From the NCBI GenBank assembly GCA_022360535.1, contig JAKSCP010000395.1, positions 1 to 11,322 on the forward strand: a stretch of 11,322 bases of DNA, in the 5' to 3' direction. The notes beneath the pieces are model-generated. The model searched no databases and had not been told where the DNA came from. It saw only the letters and a list, made by a program, of their open reading frames with translations. Below, piece after piece: positions 1 through 8,030 of this stretch (within the stretch, counting starts at the first letter, position 1; the number at the start of each line of letters is the position of its first letter). The translations under genes were made by a program, and so were the position numbers. Origin of the DNA: Pseudomonadales bacterium (GTDB lineage: Bacteria > Pseudomonadota > Gammaproteobacteria > Pseudomonadales > Pseudohongiellaceae).

Positions 1-1
1 A

Positions 2-1039
2 TTCCTCGCCCTTCCTTTACCCCTGCTGATTTACCGTGCCCTGAGCCGTGCACCCCGTCAGGAGGCCGCTCTGTATGTGCCTTTTTTCAGCACATTGAGT
101 CGCCTGCAGTCTGATAACGAGAATCTCACCAGTAGTCGCCTGTTAAACCTGATCTGTTGCACATTAATCTGGCTGCTGATCGTCATTGCTGCCAGCCGTC
201 CGCAGTGGCTTGGGGAACCGGTACAACTGCCTTCCACCGGGCGTGACCTGATGATGTCAGTGGATATCTCCGGATCCATGGAAGCCCAGGACATGGTAGT
301 CGGTAATCGTCAGGCTTCGCGTATTGATGTGGTAAAGGCGGTGGTTGGTGACTTCGTTGAGCGCCGCGAAGGCGACCGGCTGGGACTCATCCTGTTTGCC
401 GCCCATGCCTACATTCAGGCGCCACTGACCTTTGACCGGGAAACCGTCGGCCAACTGCTCGAAGAAGCCGAGATCGGAATCATCGAAGAATCCGCAACTG
501 CGATTGGCGACGCCATCGGACTGGCTGTTTTGCATTTACGTAATCGCCCCGAGAACAGTCGGGTGTTAGTACTACTTACCGACGGGGTTAATAATGCCGG
601 TGCTGTCTCACCAGAACAGGCTGGCCAATTGGCCCAACAAGAGAACATCAAGATTTACACCATTGGTATTGGCGCAGATCAGGTCGTACAGCGCACTTTC
701 TTTGGTGCCCGCGCGATTAACCCCTCAGCAGAACTGGACGAGGCAGTGCTTACCCAGATCGCCGAATCTACCGGCGGGCGCTACTTTCGCGCACGGGATG
801 TTAACGACCTGGTGGATATCTACGAAGAATTGGATCGCCTGGAAACGATTGAGCAGGACGAGCAGACCTACCGTCCTACCCGCGTCCTGTTTTACTGGCC
901 ACTGGGTGCCGCACTGATTATTAGTTTTATCCTGGCCTTGTTCTCGATTCCCTGGCTTTCCTTGGCAGGTCGGGCGCGCTTGCAAAACTATGACGATGAA
1001 GATGCACAGGCATTACCCGCTGAAGGGGGTAATGCGTAA
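2..1039 (+). CDS. batA: BatA-like VWA-domain membrane protein (5' partial)
   Basis: This is a membrane-anchored von Willebrand A protein of the Bat (aerotolerance-type) family. The frame is open from base 2 with no stop, and the residues before GTG 77 (PLPLLIYRALSRAPRQEAA) look like the end of the family's first membrane helix. The true start is therefore off the left edge and GTG 77 should not be taken as the start. Counting from base 2, 345 residues are visible. A second helix lies at about 47-65, followed by the VWA domain with MIDAS residues DxSxS (D88, S90, S92), T166 and D194 in the LTDG strand. A C-terminal helix lies at about 296-321, ahead of an acidic tail. In this family the VWA domain is expected on the periplasmic side or membrane face (family knowledge). 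Its stop overlaps the next start by 1 nt (TAATG), which indicates an operon. Function is inferred: a partner of a MoxR ATPase in envelope maintenance or stress resistance. Confidence 0.93.
   Translation, partial: FLALPLPLLIYRALSRAPRQEAALYVPFFSTLSRLQSDNENLTSSRLLNLICCTLIWLLIVIAASRPQWLGEPVQLPSTGRDLMMSVDISGSMEAQDMVVGNRQASRIDVVKAVVGDFVERREGDRLGLILFAAHAYIQAPLTFDRETVGQLLEEAEIGIIEESATAIGDAIGLAVLHLRNRPENSRVLVLLTDGVNNAGAVSPEQAGQLAQQENIKIYTIGIGADQVVQRTFFGARAINPSAELDEAVLTQIAESTGGRYFRARDVNDLVDIYEELDRLETIEQDEQTYRPTRVLFYWPLGAALIISFILALFSIPWLSLAGRARLQNYDDEDAQALPAEGGNA
1023..1030 (+). promoter_or_regulatory. Ribosome binding site of batB/batC
   Basis: AAGGGGGT lies 8 nt before the ATG at 1039, inside the last codons of batA. 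It supports ATG 1039 as the start. The TAATG overlap also allows a terminating ribosome to restart. Confidence 0.6.
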
Positions 1040-2823
1040 TGGAATTACTGATTCCCAGCAATCTGATCGAAAACTTCCATTTCCTGCGGCCGCTGTGGTT
1101 GTTGGCATTGATCCCTGCCCTGTTCTTTTTTGTCGCGATGTGGCGAGTCAACTCTGTGGTTACCGCCTGGGATAAAGCCATCGATAAAGCGCTGCTTCCC
1201 TATCTGCTGGACCGCAGCAAGAATGCTGCACAGCGCACGCCACTACTACTCCTGCTGGCTGCCTGGTCATTGTCCGTAATAGCGCTAGCCGGGCCAGTCT
1301 GGGAGCAACTGCCGCAGCCAGTGCAAAAACGAGAGGACGCCCTGGTTATCGTCATGGATCTTTCCCTTTCCATGTTCGCGCCCGATCACAGCCCTTCCCG
1401 CCTCGACCTGGCCAAACGCAAACTAAGGGATATTCTGGCGCTGCGCGAAGAAGGCCAGACAGCGCTGGTTGTGTATGCCGGTGATGCGCACACGGTGACA
1501 CCACTGACTGACGATGTCGTCACCATTGCCGCCCTGGTGCCTTCACTGAGCCCCAATATAATGCCTTTGTTTGGCAGCAATCCTGCTGCCGCCCTGGATC
1601 TCGCCACAGGATTACTGGACGATGTCGAAGCGACTCGCGGCCGCATCCTGTTAATGACAGACGGCATTAACGGATTCAGTGAAGAGCAAATCCTGGCTGA
1701 TCGCATGGCAGAAACTGATTATGAATTGTTGATCATGGGCATTGGCACAGAGGAAGGTGCTCCGATCCGAACCAGCGATGGCAGTTTCCTCACCGATGAA
1801 GCGGGCAATATGGTTGTCCCCACTTTAAACCGGAACGTTCTGCAGTCACTGGCCAATCGTAGCGGCGGTCGCTATCACGATATTCAGCTGGCGGATTCCG
1901 ATCTTGCCTATCTGCTGTCCGACTTCGATCTACTGGATGACACCGAGCTAAGTGACGTGGAAGAAGAATTTGATGTCTGGTACGAAGCCGGCCCCTGGCT
2001 ACTGATCTTGGTGCTGCCTTTGGCAGCGATGAGCTTTCGCCGTGGCTGGCTGTTTTCAATGGTCCTGTTGATAGGGTCAGGTGTCTTACTTCCCACCAAG
2101 CAGGCTCATGCCTTCGATTGGCGGGATCTATGGAAAACCAAGGACCAGCAGGCAGCAGAAGCATTTGACAACGAAGATCATGCCCTCGCCGCCACTTTGT
2201 TCGAACAGTCAGACTGGTCAGGCGCGGCCAACTATCGTGCAGAAAACTACGAGGCTGCTATCGCTTCCTTCAGCGCCATCGACACTCCTGACGGACACTA
2301 TAATCGTGGGAATTCTCTGGCACTGAGTGGCAACTACATGGAAGCCATAGCGGCCTATGACACAGCCATCGCACTTGATCCTGCCCACGACGATGCTATC
2401 CATAATAAGGAAATCGTAGAGCAGCTATTGGAAGAGCAGGAATCGGAAAGCGGGGAGCAACAGGAAGGAGAGAATCAGGATCAGCAGTCTGAGCAAGACT
2501 CCCAGAACCAATCGGAAGACCAGGAGAACAGCGAGCAGCAGGATCAACAGAGCCAGGAAGGCAATGAAGACCAGCAGGAACAGGAACAACAGCAAAACCA
2601 GCCACCAGAAGATCAGGAAGGCTCGGAGTCCAATAGCGAACAAAATACGCCCAGTGAATCCACTAACGAAGAGTTCGAAGAGCAGCAATCGCTGGAGCAA
2701 TGGTTGCGACGAATCGAAGACGATCCCGGCGAACTCCTGCGGCGCAAATTCCGCTACCAATACCGACAACGACAATTAAATGGCACCGCTAACAATGTGC
2801 CGAATGGGGGGCAAATCTGGTGA
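1039..2823 (+). CDS. BatB/BatC fusion: VWA domain plus TPR protein with Q/E-rich tract
   Basis: This 594-residue membrane protein combines what are separate BatB (VWA) and BatC (TPR) proteins in some other bacteria. Helices lie at about 17-34 and 68-85. The VWA domain follows, with MIDAS D107, S109, S111 (DLSLS), S180 at the place where BatA has threonine, and D208 in MTDG. Two further helices lie at about 317-331 and 337-352. TPR-type helices fill about 368-460, the clearest at 418-450. Residues 465-550 are a low-complexity Q/E/S/N linker. The C-terminal block at about 551-578 (QWLRRIEDDPG, then LLRRKFRYQYRQR) is a conserved ending of this family. The start ATG overlaps the batA stop. The stop overlaps the GTG of batD by 4 nt. 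The likely role is a scaffold linking the VWA proteins to BatD and the MoxR ATPase (inference). Confidence 0.92.
   Translation: MELLIPSNLIENFHFLRPLWLLALIPALFFFVAMWRVNSVVTAWDKAIDKALLPYLLDRSKNAAQRTPLLLLLAAWSLSVIALAGPVWEQLPQPVQKREDALVIVMDLSLSMFAPDHSPSRLDLAKRKLRDILALREEGQTALVVYAGDAHTVTPLTDDVVTIAALVPSLSPNIMPLFGSNPAAALDLATGLLDDVEATRGRILLMTDGINGFSEEQILADRMAETDYELLIMGIGTEEGAPIRTSDGSFLTDEAGNMVVPTLNRNVLQSLANRSGGRYHDIQLADSDLAYLLSDFDLLDDTELSDVEEEFDVWYEAGPWLLILVLPLAAMSFRRGWLFSMVLLIGSGVLLPTKQAHAFDWRDLWKTKDQQAAEAFDNEDHALAATLFEQSDWSGAANYRAENYEAAIASFSAIDTPDGHYNRGNSLALSGNYMEAIAAYDTAIALDPAHDDAIHNKEIVEQLLEEQESESGEQQEGENQDQQSEQDSQNQSEDQENSEQQDQQSQEGNEDQQEQEQQQNQPPEDQEGSESNSEQNTPSESTNEEFEEQQSLEQWLRRIEDDPGELLRRKFRYQYRQRQLNGTANNVPNGGQIW
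2431..2688 (+). repeat. Low-complexity CAG/GAA-rich tract encoding a Q/E-rich linker
   Basis: About 86 codons are dominated by Gln and Glu with some Ser, Asn and Asp. They form irregular CAG, GAA, GAG and CAA runs rather than a perfect tandem repeat. The tract joins the TPR region to the conserved C-terminal block of the BatB/BatC fusion. The encoded segment is probably disordered and strongly acidic. Its repetitive codons make length change by slippage plausible. Confidence 0.85.
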
Positions 2824-4586
2824 AGCGTTTCCTGTTCAGCCTTGCCCTCGCCCTTTTGGCTTCGACGAACCTGAGTTTCGCGCAAGAGATCGAAGTGTCC
2901 GTGGATCGCACGGAACTCGCCCGGGGTGAAACACTGACCTATACCATTCGGGTGTTCGATCAGCGACAAGGCATGCAATTGGATTTGACGCCGCTGACCG
3001 AAAATTTTGATGTGCTTGGCACCCGCACTTCCAGCCAGATTCGCAGTATAAATGGCAGCGTAGAATCCTGGACCGATTACATCGTCACTCTGTTCCCATT
3101 GACCGAGGGTGATCTTGAAATCCCATCCCTGACGATTAATAGCGTTGATACCGACCCTATCGCGATTTCGGTGGTGAACCAGGGCCCTCGCTCTAATCAA
3201 TCAGCAGAAGAGCTTTTTCTCGAAGTCGAAGTGAATAAGGATTCGGTTTATGTGCAGGAGCAGCTGCTGTTCACCGTGCGACTGTTCTACACCATCAACG
3301 GTATCAGAAACCCACAGTTCACCGAGCTGGAGATGCCTGACACTGTTATTCAGTTAATTGGGTCTCCCAACCAGTATGAACGGCTAATCGATGGCGTACG
3401 CTATGGAGTGTATGAGAAACGCTATGTGATCTTTCCACAGCGAAGCGGCCCGCTGGAGATTCCTGACATTCTGTTTCGTGGTGAAGTCACCGATGGGTCC
3501 AGCAATTTCGTTTTTCGAAACCTGAACACGCGCCGAGTAACCGCCTTCATCGATGGTCTTACTATTGATGTTAAGGAAAGACCCGTAGCAGCACAAAACA
3601 ACGACATCTGGTTACCCGTCACCAGCTTGACGCTGGAAGAGAGCTTTGACCGCGACATCAATAACCTGCAGGTTGGCGACTCTGTGGTTCGTACTATCAC
3701 CATGGTTGCCGAAGGCCTAGACGGCGCTGTACTGCCCCCGTTTAGTGACAGCGAAATCGAAGGTGCCAATGTGTATCCAGACCCGGCGGAAATCGACCGT
3801 ACCTTTGTCGAGGGTGAAATCGTAGGTACCCGTGTCGAACAATCCACTATCGTCGCAGTTCAGGACGGCAACATTGTGATTCCGGAAATTTCTATCCCCT
3901 GGTGGAATGTGGACACAGACCGACAGGAAGCTACTGTAGTACCGTCGACCCGCATTGCAGTAGCCGCCGTCGAAGGGGCCGTCCCATCGGAACAAATGGT
4001 GGCAAGCGAAGGTGATATAGAAGAATTGCTGTCAACTGTACCGGTTGTAGATCAAGACATGATTGATGCCCAGGCTCAGGCAGACTTCATTGAAGTGGAT
4101 GCATTCTGGCTCAACGCCCTGATCACCCTGGCCTTTCTCATTGTGCTGTTTAGCATTTATCGCTTGGTGCTGGTGCCAAATCGACCGGCTATCCACGGGT
4201 TCTTTGCCGCCCAGCGAAGCCGTATTGCGGAGCACTACGATCCAGCCAACAACGAAGGTGTCGCCTTCGGCAATCTCAAACGGGCCTGCCGCACGAACGA
4301 TATGGCCGAGATTCGCGAAGCACTCATCCTGTGGTGCGACCATTTTCTCGATTCACGGACAGTCGCCAGCATGGAAGACATTTTGCAGCAGCGGGAAGTA
4401 CCCGAGTTGCATTCGTTTGCCACGGCGATTCAAGCGCAGTTGTTTAACGGTGGTACCAATGCCACTGGCTTCGATAGCGGAGAATTGCTAAACACTGCGA
4501 CCACACTTCGTGCTGAAAAAGCGCGCGCCAGCAAAGCCATGGCGCAACATGAACGATACGCCCTGCCTCCACTCTACAAAACCTGA
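2820..4586 (+). CDS. batD: BatD-like exported, membrane-anchored protein
   Basis: This 588-residue protein has a Sec signal peptide: MKR, then a hydrophobic core, then a likely cleavage site after SFA at about residue 21. The long exported part (about 22-428) is rich in beta strands and Ig-like in character. It carries BatD-type phrases such as VDRTELARGETLTY near the N-terminus and TLFPLTEGDLEIP at about 90-102. A membrane helix at about 429-452 is followed by a cytoplasmic tail of about 135 residues with helical character. It starts at GTG 2820, which overlaps the stop of the previous gene (GTGA). A G-run at 2806-2811 sits about 8 nt upstream and is an unusual ribosome binding site, so translational coupling is likely. 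Position and family point to a role as the periplasmic part of the Bat complex. Its substrate is unknown. Confidence 0.9.
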   Translation: MKRFLFSLALALLASTNLSFAQEIEVSVDRTELARGETLTYTIRVFDQRQGMQLDLTPLTENFDVLGTRTSSQIRSINGSVESWTDYIVTLFPLTEGDLEIPSLTINSVDTDPIAISVVNQGPRSNQSAEELFLEVEVNKDSVYVQEQLLFTVRLFYTINGIRNPQFTELEMPDTVIQLIGSPNQYERLIDGVRYGVYEKRYVIFPQRSGPLEIPDILFRGEVTDGSSNFVFRNLNTRRVTAFIDGLTIDVKERPVAAQNNDIWLPVTSLTLEESFDRDINNLQVGDSVVRTITMVAEGLDGAVLPPFSDSEIEGANVYPDPAEIDRTFVEGEIVGTRVEQSTIVAVQDGNIVIPEISIPWWNVDTDRQEATVVPSTRIAVAAVEGAVPSEQMVASEGDIEELLSTVPVVDQDMIDAQAQADFIEVDAFWLNALITLAFLIVLFSIYRLVLVPNRPAIHGFFAAQRSRIAEHYDPANNEGVAFGNLKRACRTNDMAEIREALILWCDHFLDSRTVASMEDILQQREVPELHSFATAIQAQLFNGGTNATGFDSGELLNTATTLRAEKARASKAMAQHERYALPPLYKT

Positions 4587-4591
4587 TCACT

Positions 4592-4942
4592 GTGACCTCT
4601 TCACGATTGGTCTACAGCACCGGCGGTGACAATAGCTGCCCGGACTGTGGTAAGACCCTGCATAAGTGCCGCTGTGAACAAGCTCCGGGAAAATCAAGCT
4701 CCGACGGAGTGGTAAGACTGCAGCTGGAACGTAAAGGCCGTGGTGGCAAGCAGGTCACAGTGGTTACCGGCCTCGACTTTACTACAGAAAATCAGAAGCA
4801 GACCCTGAAAAAACTCAAGGCTTTGTGCGGTACCGGCGGTACTGCGAAACAGCAATCGCTGGAAATTCAGGGCGATCACAGAAACAAACTGAAACAGCAT
4901 CTGGAAGCCCAGGGCTACCGGGTCAAAATCAGCGGCGCTTAG
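4592..4942 (+). CDS. yciH: SUI1/eIF1-like translation factor family protein YciH
   Basis: This 116-residue protein has the SUI1 fold typical of bacterial YciH. The start motif LVYST at residues 6-10 is present. The core KALCGTGGT (about 76-84) is followed by EIQGDHRNKL (about 91-100) and a final strand GYRVKISG. In E. coli, YciH is non-essential and has been linked to initiation fidelity (family knowledge); its exact job in bacteria is unsettled. The N-terminus carries C16-x2-C19 and C26-x-C28, a possible small metal-binding knuckle absent from E. coli YciH. GTG 4592 is chosen because it places LVYST at the expected distance from the start. It lies 5 nt after batD with no clear ribosome binding site, so it is probably translated by coupling to batD. 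Its TAG stop overlaps the opposing stop of tgpA by 4 bp. Confidence 0.92.
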   Translation: MTSSRLVYSTGGDNSCPDCGKTLHKCRCEQAPGKSSSDGVVRLQLERKGRGGKQVTVVTGLDFTTENQKQTLKKLKALCGTGGTAKQQSLEIQGDHRNKLKQHLEAQGYRVKISGA

Positions 4943-6990
4943 CTCAATCGCTGCCGCAGAGGCGACAGTACTGATTTTAATTGTCTGAAACAGGATTGCA
5001 GAGCAGCAAACTGTTGTCTATCAACGCCTGAATCTGCTGCTTGGTTGCGATAGCTAATCTGCACATAAAGATCTGTCAGCTCGGCCATCACCGTAGCCAG
5101 TTCCGGTTTACTGGCAACAACTCGATCTCGATAACTTAACGGCCCTTCACCCTTGCGCCGCTCCAGGCCAACTTTGGCTAATTCATCACTGATCCGGTTG
5201 TAGAGCCGGACAACCGGATCCTGCTGACCCCTGGGCTCGATACGGATGATAGTCATTCCCACACCAAGGATAACAATGCTTGCCAATGCAATGAGTAACA
5301 GCATCGCCTTCTGTTGCGTCACTTCGCCGAACAGTCGTTCAAACAACTCGAACTGCACTTCCTCATCATAATTAACGACGCGCCGATTCCATTCGTATTC
5401 GATCGCGTCGAGTCGCAGGCGTAATGTATTCACCCAATTGAATCGACCTACAGCCGCCAGCAACGATTCGTCCAGGAAGCCAGGATCATCCTGCAAGGCC
5501 GCCTCGACTCCCAGGCGGATGCGAGTTGGCGAAACTGCTGCAGTGGGATCAAAGCGCACCCACCCCTCACCTTCTAACCACACTTCATTCCAGGCATGGG
5601 CGTTGTATTGATAAACCATCATATAGTCTTCGAAGCGATTGTATTCCGCTCCCTGATAGCCAACGACTACGCGAGTAGGCACCCCTGCAGCACGCATTAG
5701 GAATCCAAAGGTACTGGCATAGTGTTCACAAAAACCCTGACGGGTATTAAAAAGGAAATCATCGATTCGGTTGTCGCCAAGCAGCTCTGGATTCAGGGTG
5801 TAATAGAACGGATTTTGCTGAAAGTGACTTAGCACAGCATTGACATAGTCCCGGTCACTATTAACTGAACTGCGTAGTTGTTGAGCAAATTCTCTGCTGC
5901 GTTCATTGCCCTGCTGCGGCACATCCAAATTACGCCGGCGCGCACTGTCCAGGAGTATCAAGTCAGTCTGACTGCTCATGTAGGACTGCATGTCGTAACT
6001 GATACGCTTGGCAATCAGGCCGTTATTAAACGCCTCAAAATTGCGACTCTGATAAATATTGCGGCTCAAGGGTTCAGCCAGATGCAGACCATAGATCCAC
6101 GGTTGCTGGGTGGGTTCCTGAATAACATTGTAGGTTAGCGGCTCGCCACCCAGACGTACCCTGTCGCGCCAGGTAAACTGGAAGTTGGCGTATTCAGCCG
6201 CACCCGAATAAGCGGAGCGACCACGACGCCGGGTCCAGGTTTCCCCATCAAAGTTTTCCAGAACCAATCCACGCCAGTACAGATCCTCATGCAGTGGCGG
6301 CGGTCCGTTCTCAAACTGCACTCTAAACGCCAGCTCGTTGGATCTGCCCAGGGCACTGAGATCTCCTGGTGACATCTCATCACTGACCCCGGTGCGGCCC
6401 GCGCTGGTCTGTACCGGTACTGCCCACAAAGGCGCAATGCGTGGAAACACCAGAAACAACACGATTGTTAAGGGCACCGCTTGTGCGGCGATGCGCATGG
6501 CCATACGCCAGGTCGAACGATGATCTGCCTGCAGCGTTGAACGATTGAGGGCAATCATGGCGCCAATAATCACCATCACACAGAACGCGATGTAGATAGT
6601 GACCAGGACACTCTGAGAATACAGAAATGCCACCATACACATCAGAAACGAGAGGCAGATGACCACGTAGATATCTCGCTTATACCGCATCTCGATGAGT
6701 TTGAAGACAAAGCCCAGCGTGAGCAGGCTGGAGGCGCTTTCCAATCCAACTCCCAGATTGCGCATTTGCGAGACAGAAATGATGAGGGTAAAGACGACAA
6801 CGGCAACCCGCATGGCTTTACCCGGGTAGTCCAGCCGCCCACTGAAAATGAGCAGTCGCCAGCCGACACAAAGCAACGCGACTGCGCTTAGCCAAAACGG
6901 CATGCGAATACTCTGCGGTATGATCACCAGTACCACTGACACCAATATCCACAGCAATGCAGCACGAGGAATCTGGTAGTTAATATCCAT
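4939..6990 (-). CDS. tgpA: TgpA-like membrane transglutaminase (DUF3488 / transglutaminase-like / DUF4129)
   Basis: This 683-residue protein has a DUF3488 N-terminus with several membrane helices (about 10-185). A periplasmic transglutaminase-like domain follows, then a helix at about 562-582 and a C-terminal DUF4129-like cytoplasmic domain (about 592-675). The catalytic triad is visible: C421 in RQGFCEHYAS, H465 in NAHAWNEVW and D481 in RFDPTAA. In Pseudomonas aeruginosa the homologue TgpA is reported as essential with periplasmic transglutaminase activity; the natural substrate is not established. The start ATG overlaps the DUF58 stop by 1 nt (TGATG on the coding strand). No separate ribosome binding site is evident there, which implies coupling. 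It is the last gene of the moxR-DUF58-tgpA run and ends overlapping yciH. The family call is secure, the substrate is unknown. Confidence 0.94.
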   Translation of the reverse strand: MDINYQIPRAALLWILVSVVLVIIPQSIRMPFWLSAVALLCVGWRLLIFSGRLDYPGKAMRVAVVVFTLIISVSQMRNLGVGLESASSLLTLGFVFKLIEMRYKRDIYVVICLSFLMCMVAFLYSQSVLVTIYIAFCVMVIIGAMIALNRSTLQADHRSTWRMAMRIAAQAVPLTIVLFLVFPRIAPLWAVPVQTSAGRTGVSDEMSPGDLSALGRSNELAFRVQFENGPPPLHEDLYWRGLVLENFDGETWTRRRGRSAYSGAAEYANFQFTWRDRVRLGGEPLTYNVIQEPTQQPWIYGLHLAEPLSRNIYQSRNFEAFNNGLIAKRISYDMQSYMSSQTDLILLDSARRRNLDVPQQGNERSREFAQQLRSSVNSDRDYVNAVLSHFQQNPFYYTLNPELLGDNRIDDFLFNTRQGFCEHYASTFGFLMRAAGVPTRVVVGYQGAEYNRFEDYMMVYQYNAHAWNEVWLEGEGWVRFDPTAAVSPTRIRLGVEAALQDDPGFLDESLLAAVGRFNWVNTLRLRLDAIEYEWNRRVVNYDEEVQFELFERLFGEVTQQKAMLLLIALASIVILGVGMTIIRIEPRGQQDPVVRLYNRISDELAKVGLERRKGEGPLSYRDRVVASKPELATVMAELTDLYVQISYRNQAADSGVDRQQFAALQSCFRQLKSVLSPLRQRLS

Positions 6991-7982
6991 CAGTTTGCGC
7001 CAAATAATGCCAGTGCTTTCAACAACCGTGCCCTATGTTCCGGCCCCGCGCCTGGTGGAATTTCCACACCAGGCAGTTTGAGGCCATACGGGTTATTGCG
7101 TTTATCGAGTTGCAAGACACAATAACAGAGTCTGCTCAGTCTTTCCTCGGTTGAGAAACCGTAGAACATATCCCAGTCCAACCAGATCTTGCTGTCAACG
7201 TAGTCCACGAACTGCTTGACTTGCATGCCTTGCCCGCGGGCCACGTTTTTCCAGGCTACCTGCCTTAACGGGTCACCTGGCACGTAATCACGCAGACCAT
7301 AGAAATCTTCACTCCCCTCTTTGCTGATAGCAGTGTCGTCACTGCCTCCACTGCCACTATTGAACTCGTCCATTCTGAACTTGATTGGCCGCGGATACAC
7401 CAGACAGTGCAGGTTGAGATCCACAATACTCCAGGCACGTGCGAGTCCGAGCGGAAACGTTGAACTCACTCGCAGATAAGGGGCCTTGAAGTTGCCCCGT
7501 CGCGTTGCAGTGGTGAACACACGGATTTGTTCCTGATCCTGTTCCACCAGGTCTGCATGACTCAACGCCTCCGCTTCTTTACCGTTCAGGCCAGTGCGCC
7601 AACCCTGTTGAAAACAAATCTCCAGCGATTCATGGCTGCGTTTTGGCTTCCTCGTCAACAGCACGTTGAAACCGATTTCGTCGCCACAGAAAACCGCCTG
7701 GTTTGGCAGTGCGGAAAGCGTTAACTGATTCAGGTTATTGAAGGTATAAAGAATGCCTAATACAAACAGGCTTATCATGAGGAAAGCCAAACCAAAGGCG
7801 AGACTCACCGCATAGTTGATGGCGGCGATAAAGACCAGCCCAATGGCAAAGATAAACATTAAACCCTGCCGGGATGGCAAGATGTAAATAGTGCGTTGTT
7901 TGAGGGTGACACTATCAGCCGGATGGATGCGGCTCCGCATCCATTGATCTATTCGTTGATTCCAGCGTTGACGTAAGGTCAT
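6990..7982 (-). CDS. DUF58 domain membrane protein
   Basis: This 330-residue protein has two adjacent N-terminal membrane helices (about 39-58 and 61-80). A long region follows, containing the DUF58 core EDFYGLRDYVPGDPLRQVAW at about 225-244 and then KNVARG. DUF58 proteins are regular partners of MoxR ATPases and of TgpA, but their biochemical role is not known. An in-frame stop just two codons upstream of ATG 7982 rules out any longer start, and no strong ribosome binding site is seen. The gene lies 48 nt after moxR and overlaps tgpA by 1 nt, so the three are very likely co-transcribed. The probable role is the membrane-side adaptor between the ATPase and TgpA (inference from context). Confidence 0.93.
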   Translation of the reverse strand: MTLRQRWNQRIDQWMRSRIHPADSVTLKQRTIYILPSRQGLMFIFAIGLVFIAAINYAVSLAFGLAFLMISLFVLGILYTFNNLNQLTLSALPNQAVFCGDEIGFNVLLTRKPKRSHESLEICFQQGWRTGLNGKEAEALSHADLVEQDQEQIRVFTTATRRGNFKAPYLRVSSTFPLGLARAWSIVDLNLHCLVYPRPIKFRMDEFNSGSGGSDDTAISKEGSEDFYGLRDYVPGDPLRQVAWKNVARGQGMQVKQFVDYVDSKIWLDWDMFYGFSTEERLSRLCYCVLQLDKRNNPYGLKLPGVEIPPGAGPEHRARLLKALALFGAN

Positions 7983-8030
7983 GGGTTAAGCAGCAAAATT
8001 AGCACCCCAGGGAATCCATTAAGCGAATCT

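Noticed and set aside
77..79. GTG 77 as the start of batA
   Set aside because: The frame is open to base 2 and the upstream residues match the end of the expected first membrane helix, so the gene begins outside the window.
2425..2775. Minus-strand frame encoding a very hydrophobic Leu/Phe-rich peptide
   Set aside because: It is the reverse complement of the CAG/GAA-rich Q/E linker (CTG/TTC codons), so its hydrophobicity is an artefact.
4932..4957. GCGGC/GCCGC hairpin as a shared terminator at the yciH-tgpA junction
   Set aside because: The main stem is only 5 bp with a bulge and large loop, and no T-run follows directly on either strand.
7983..8030. Possible regulatory element or small gene between moxR and the DUF58 gene
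   Set aside because: The 48 nt hold only a 4-bp GGGT/ACCC pairing and no start with a ribosome binding site.
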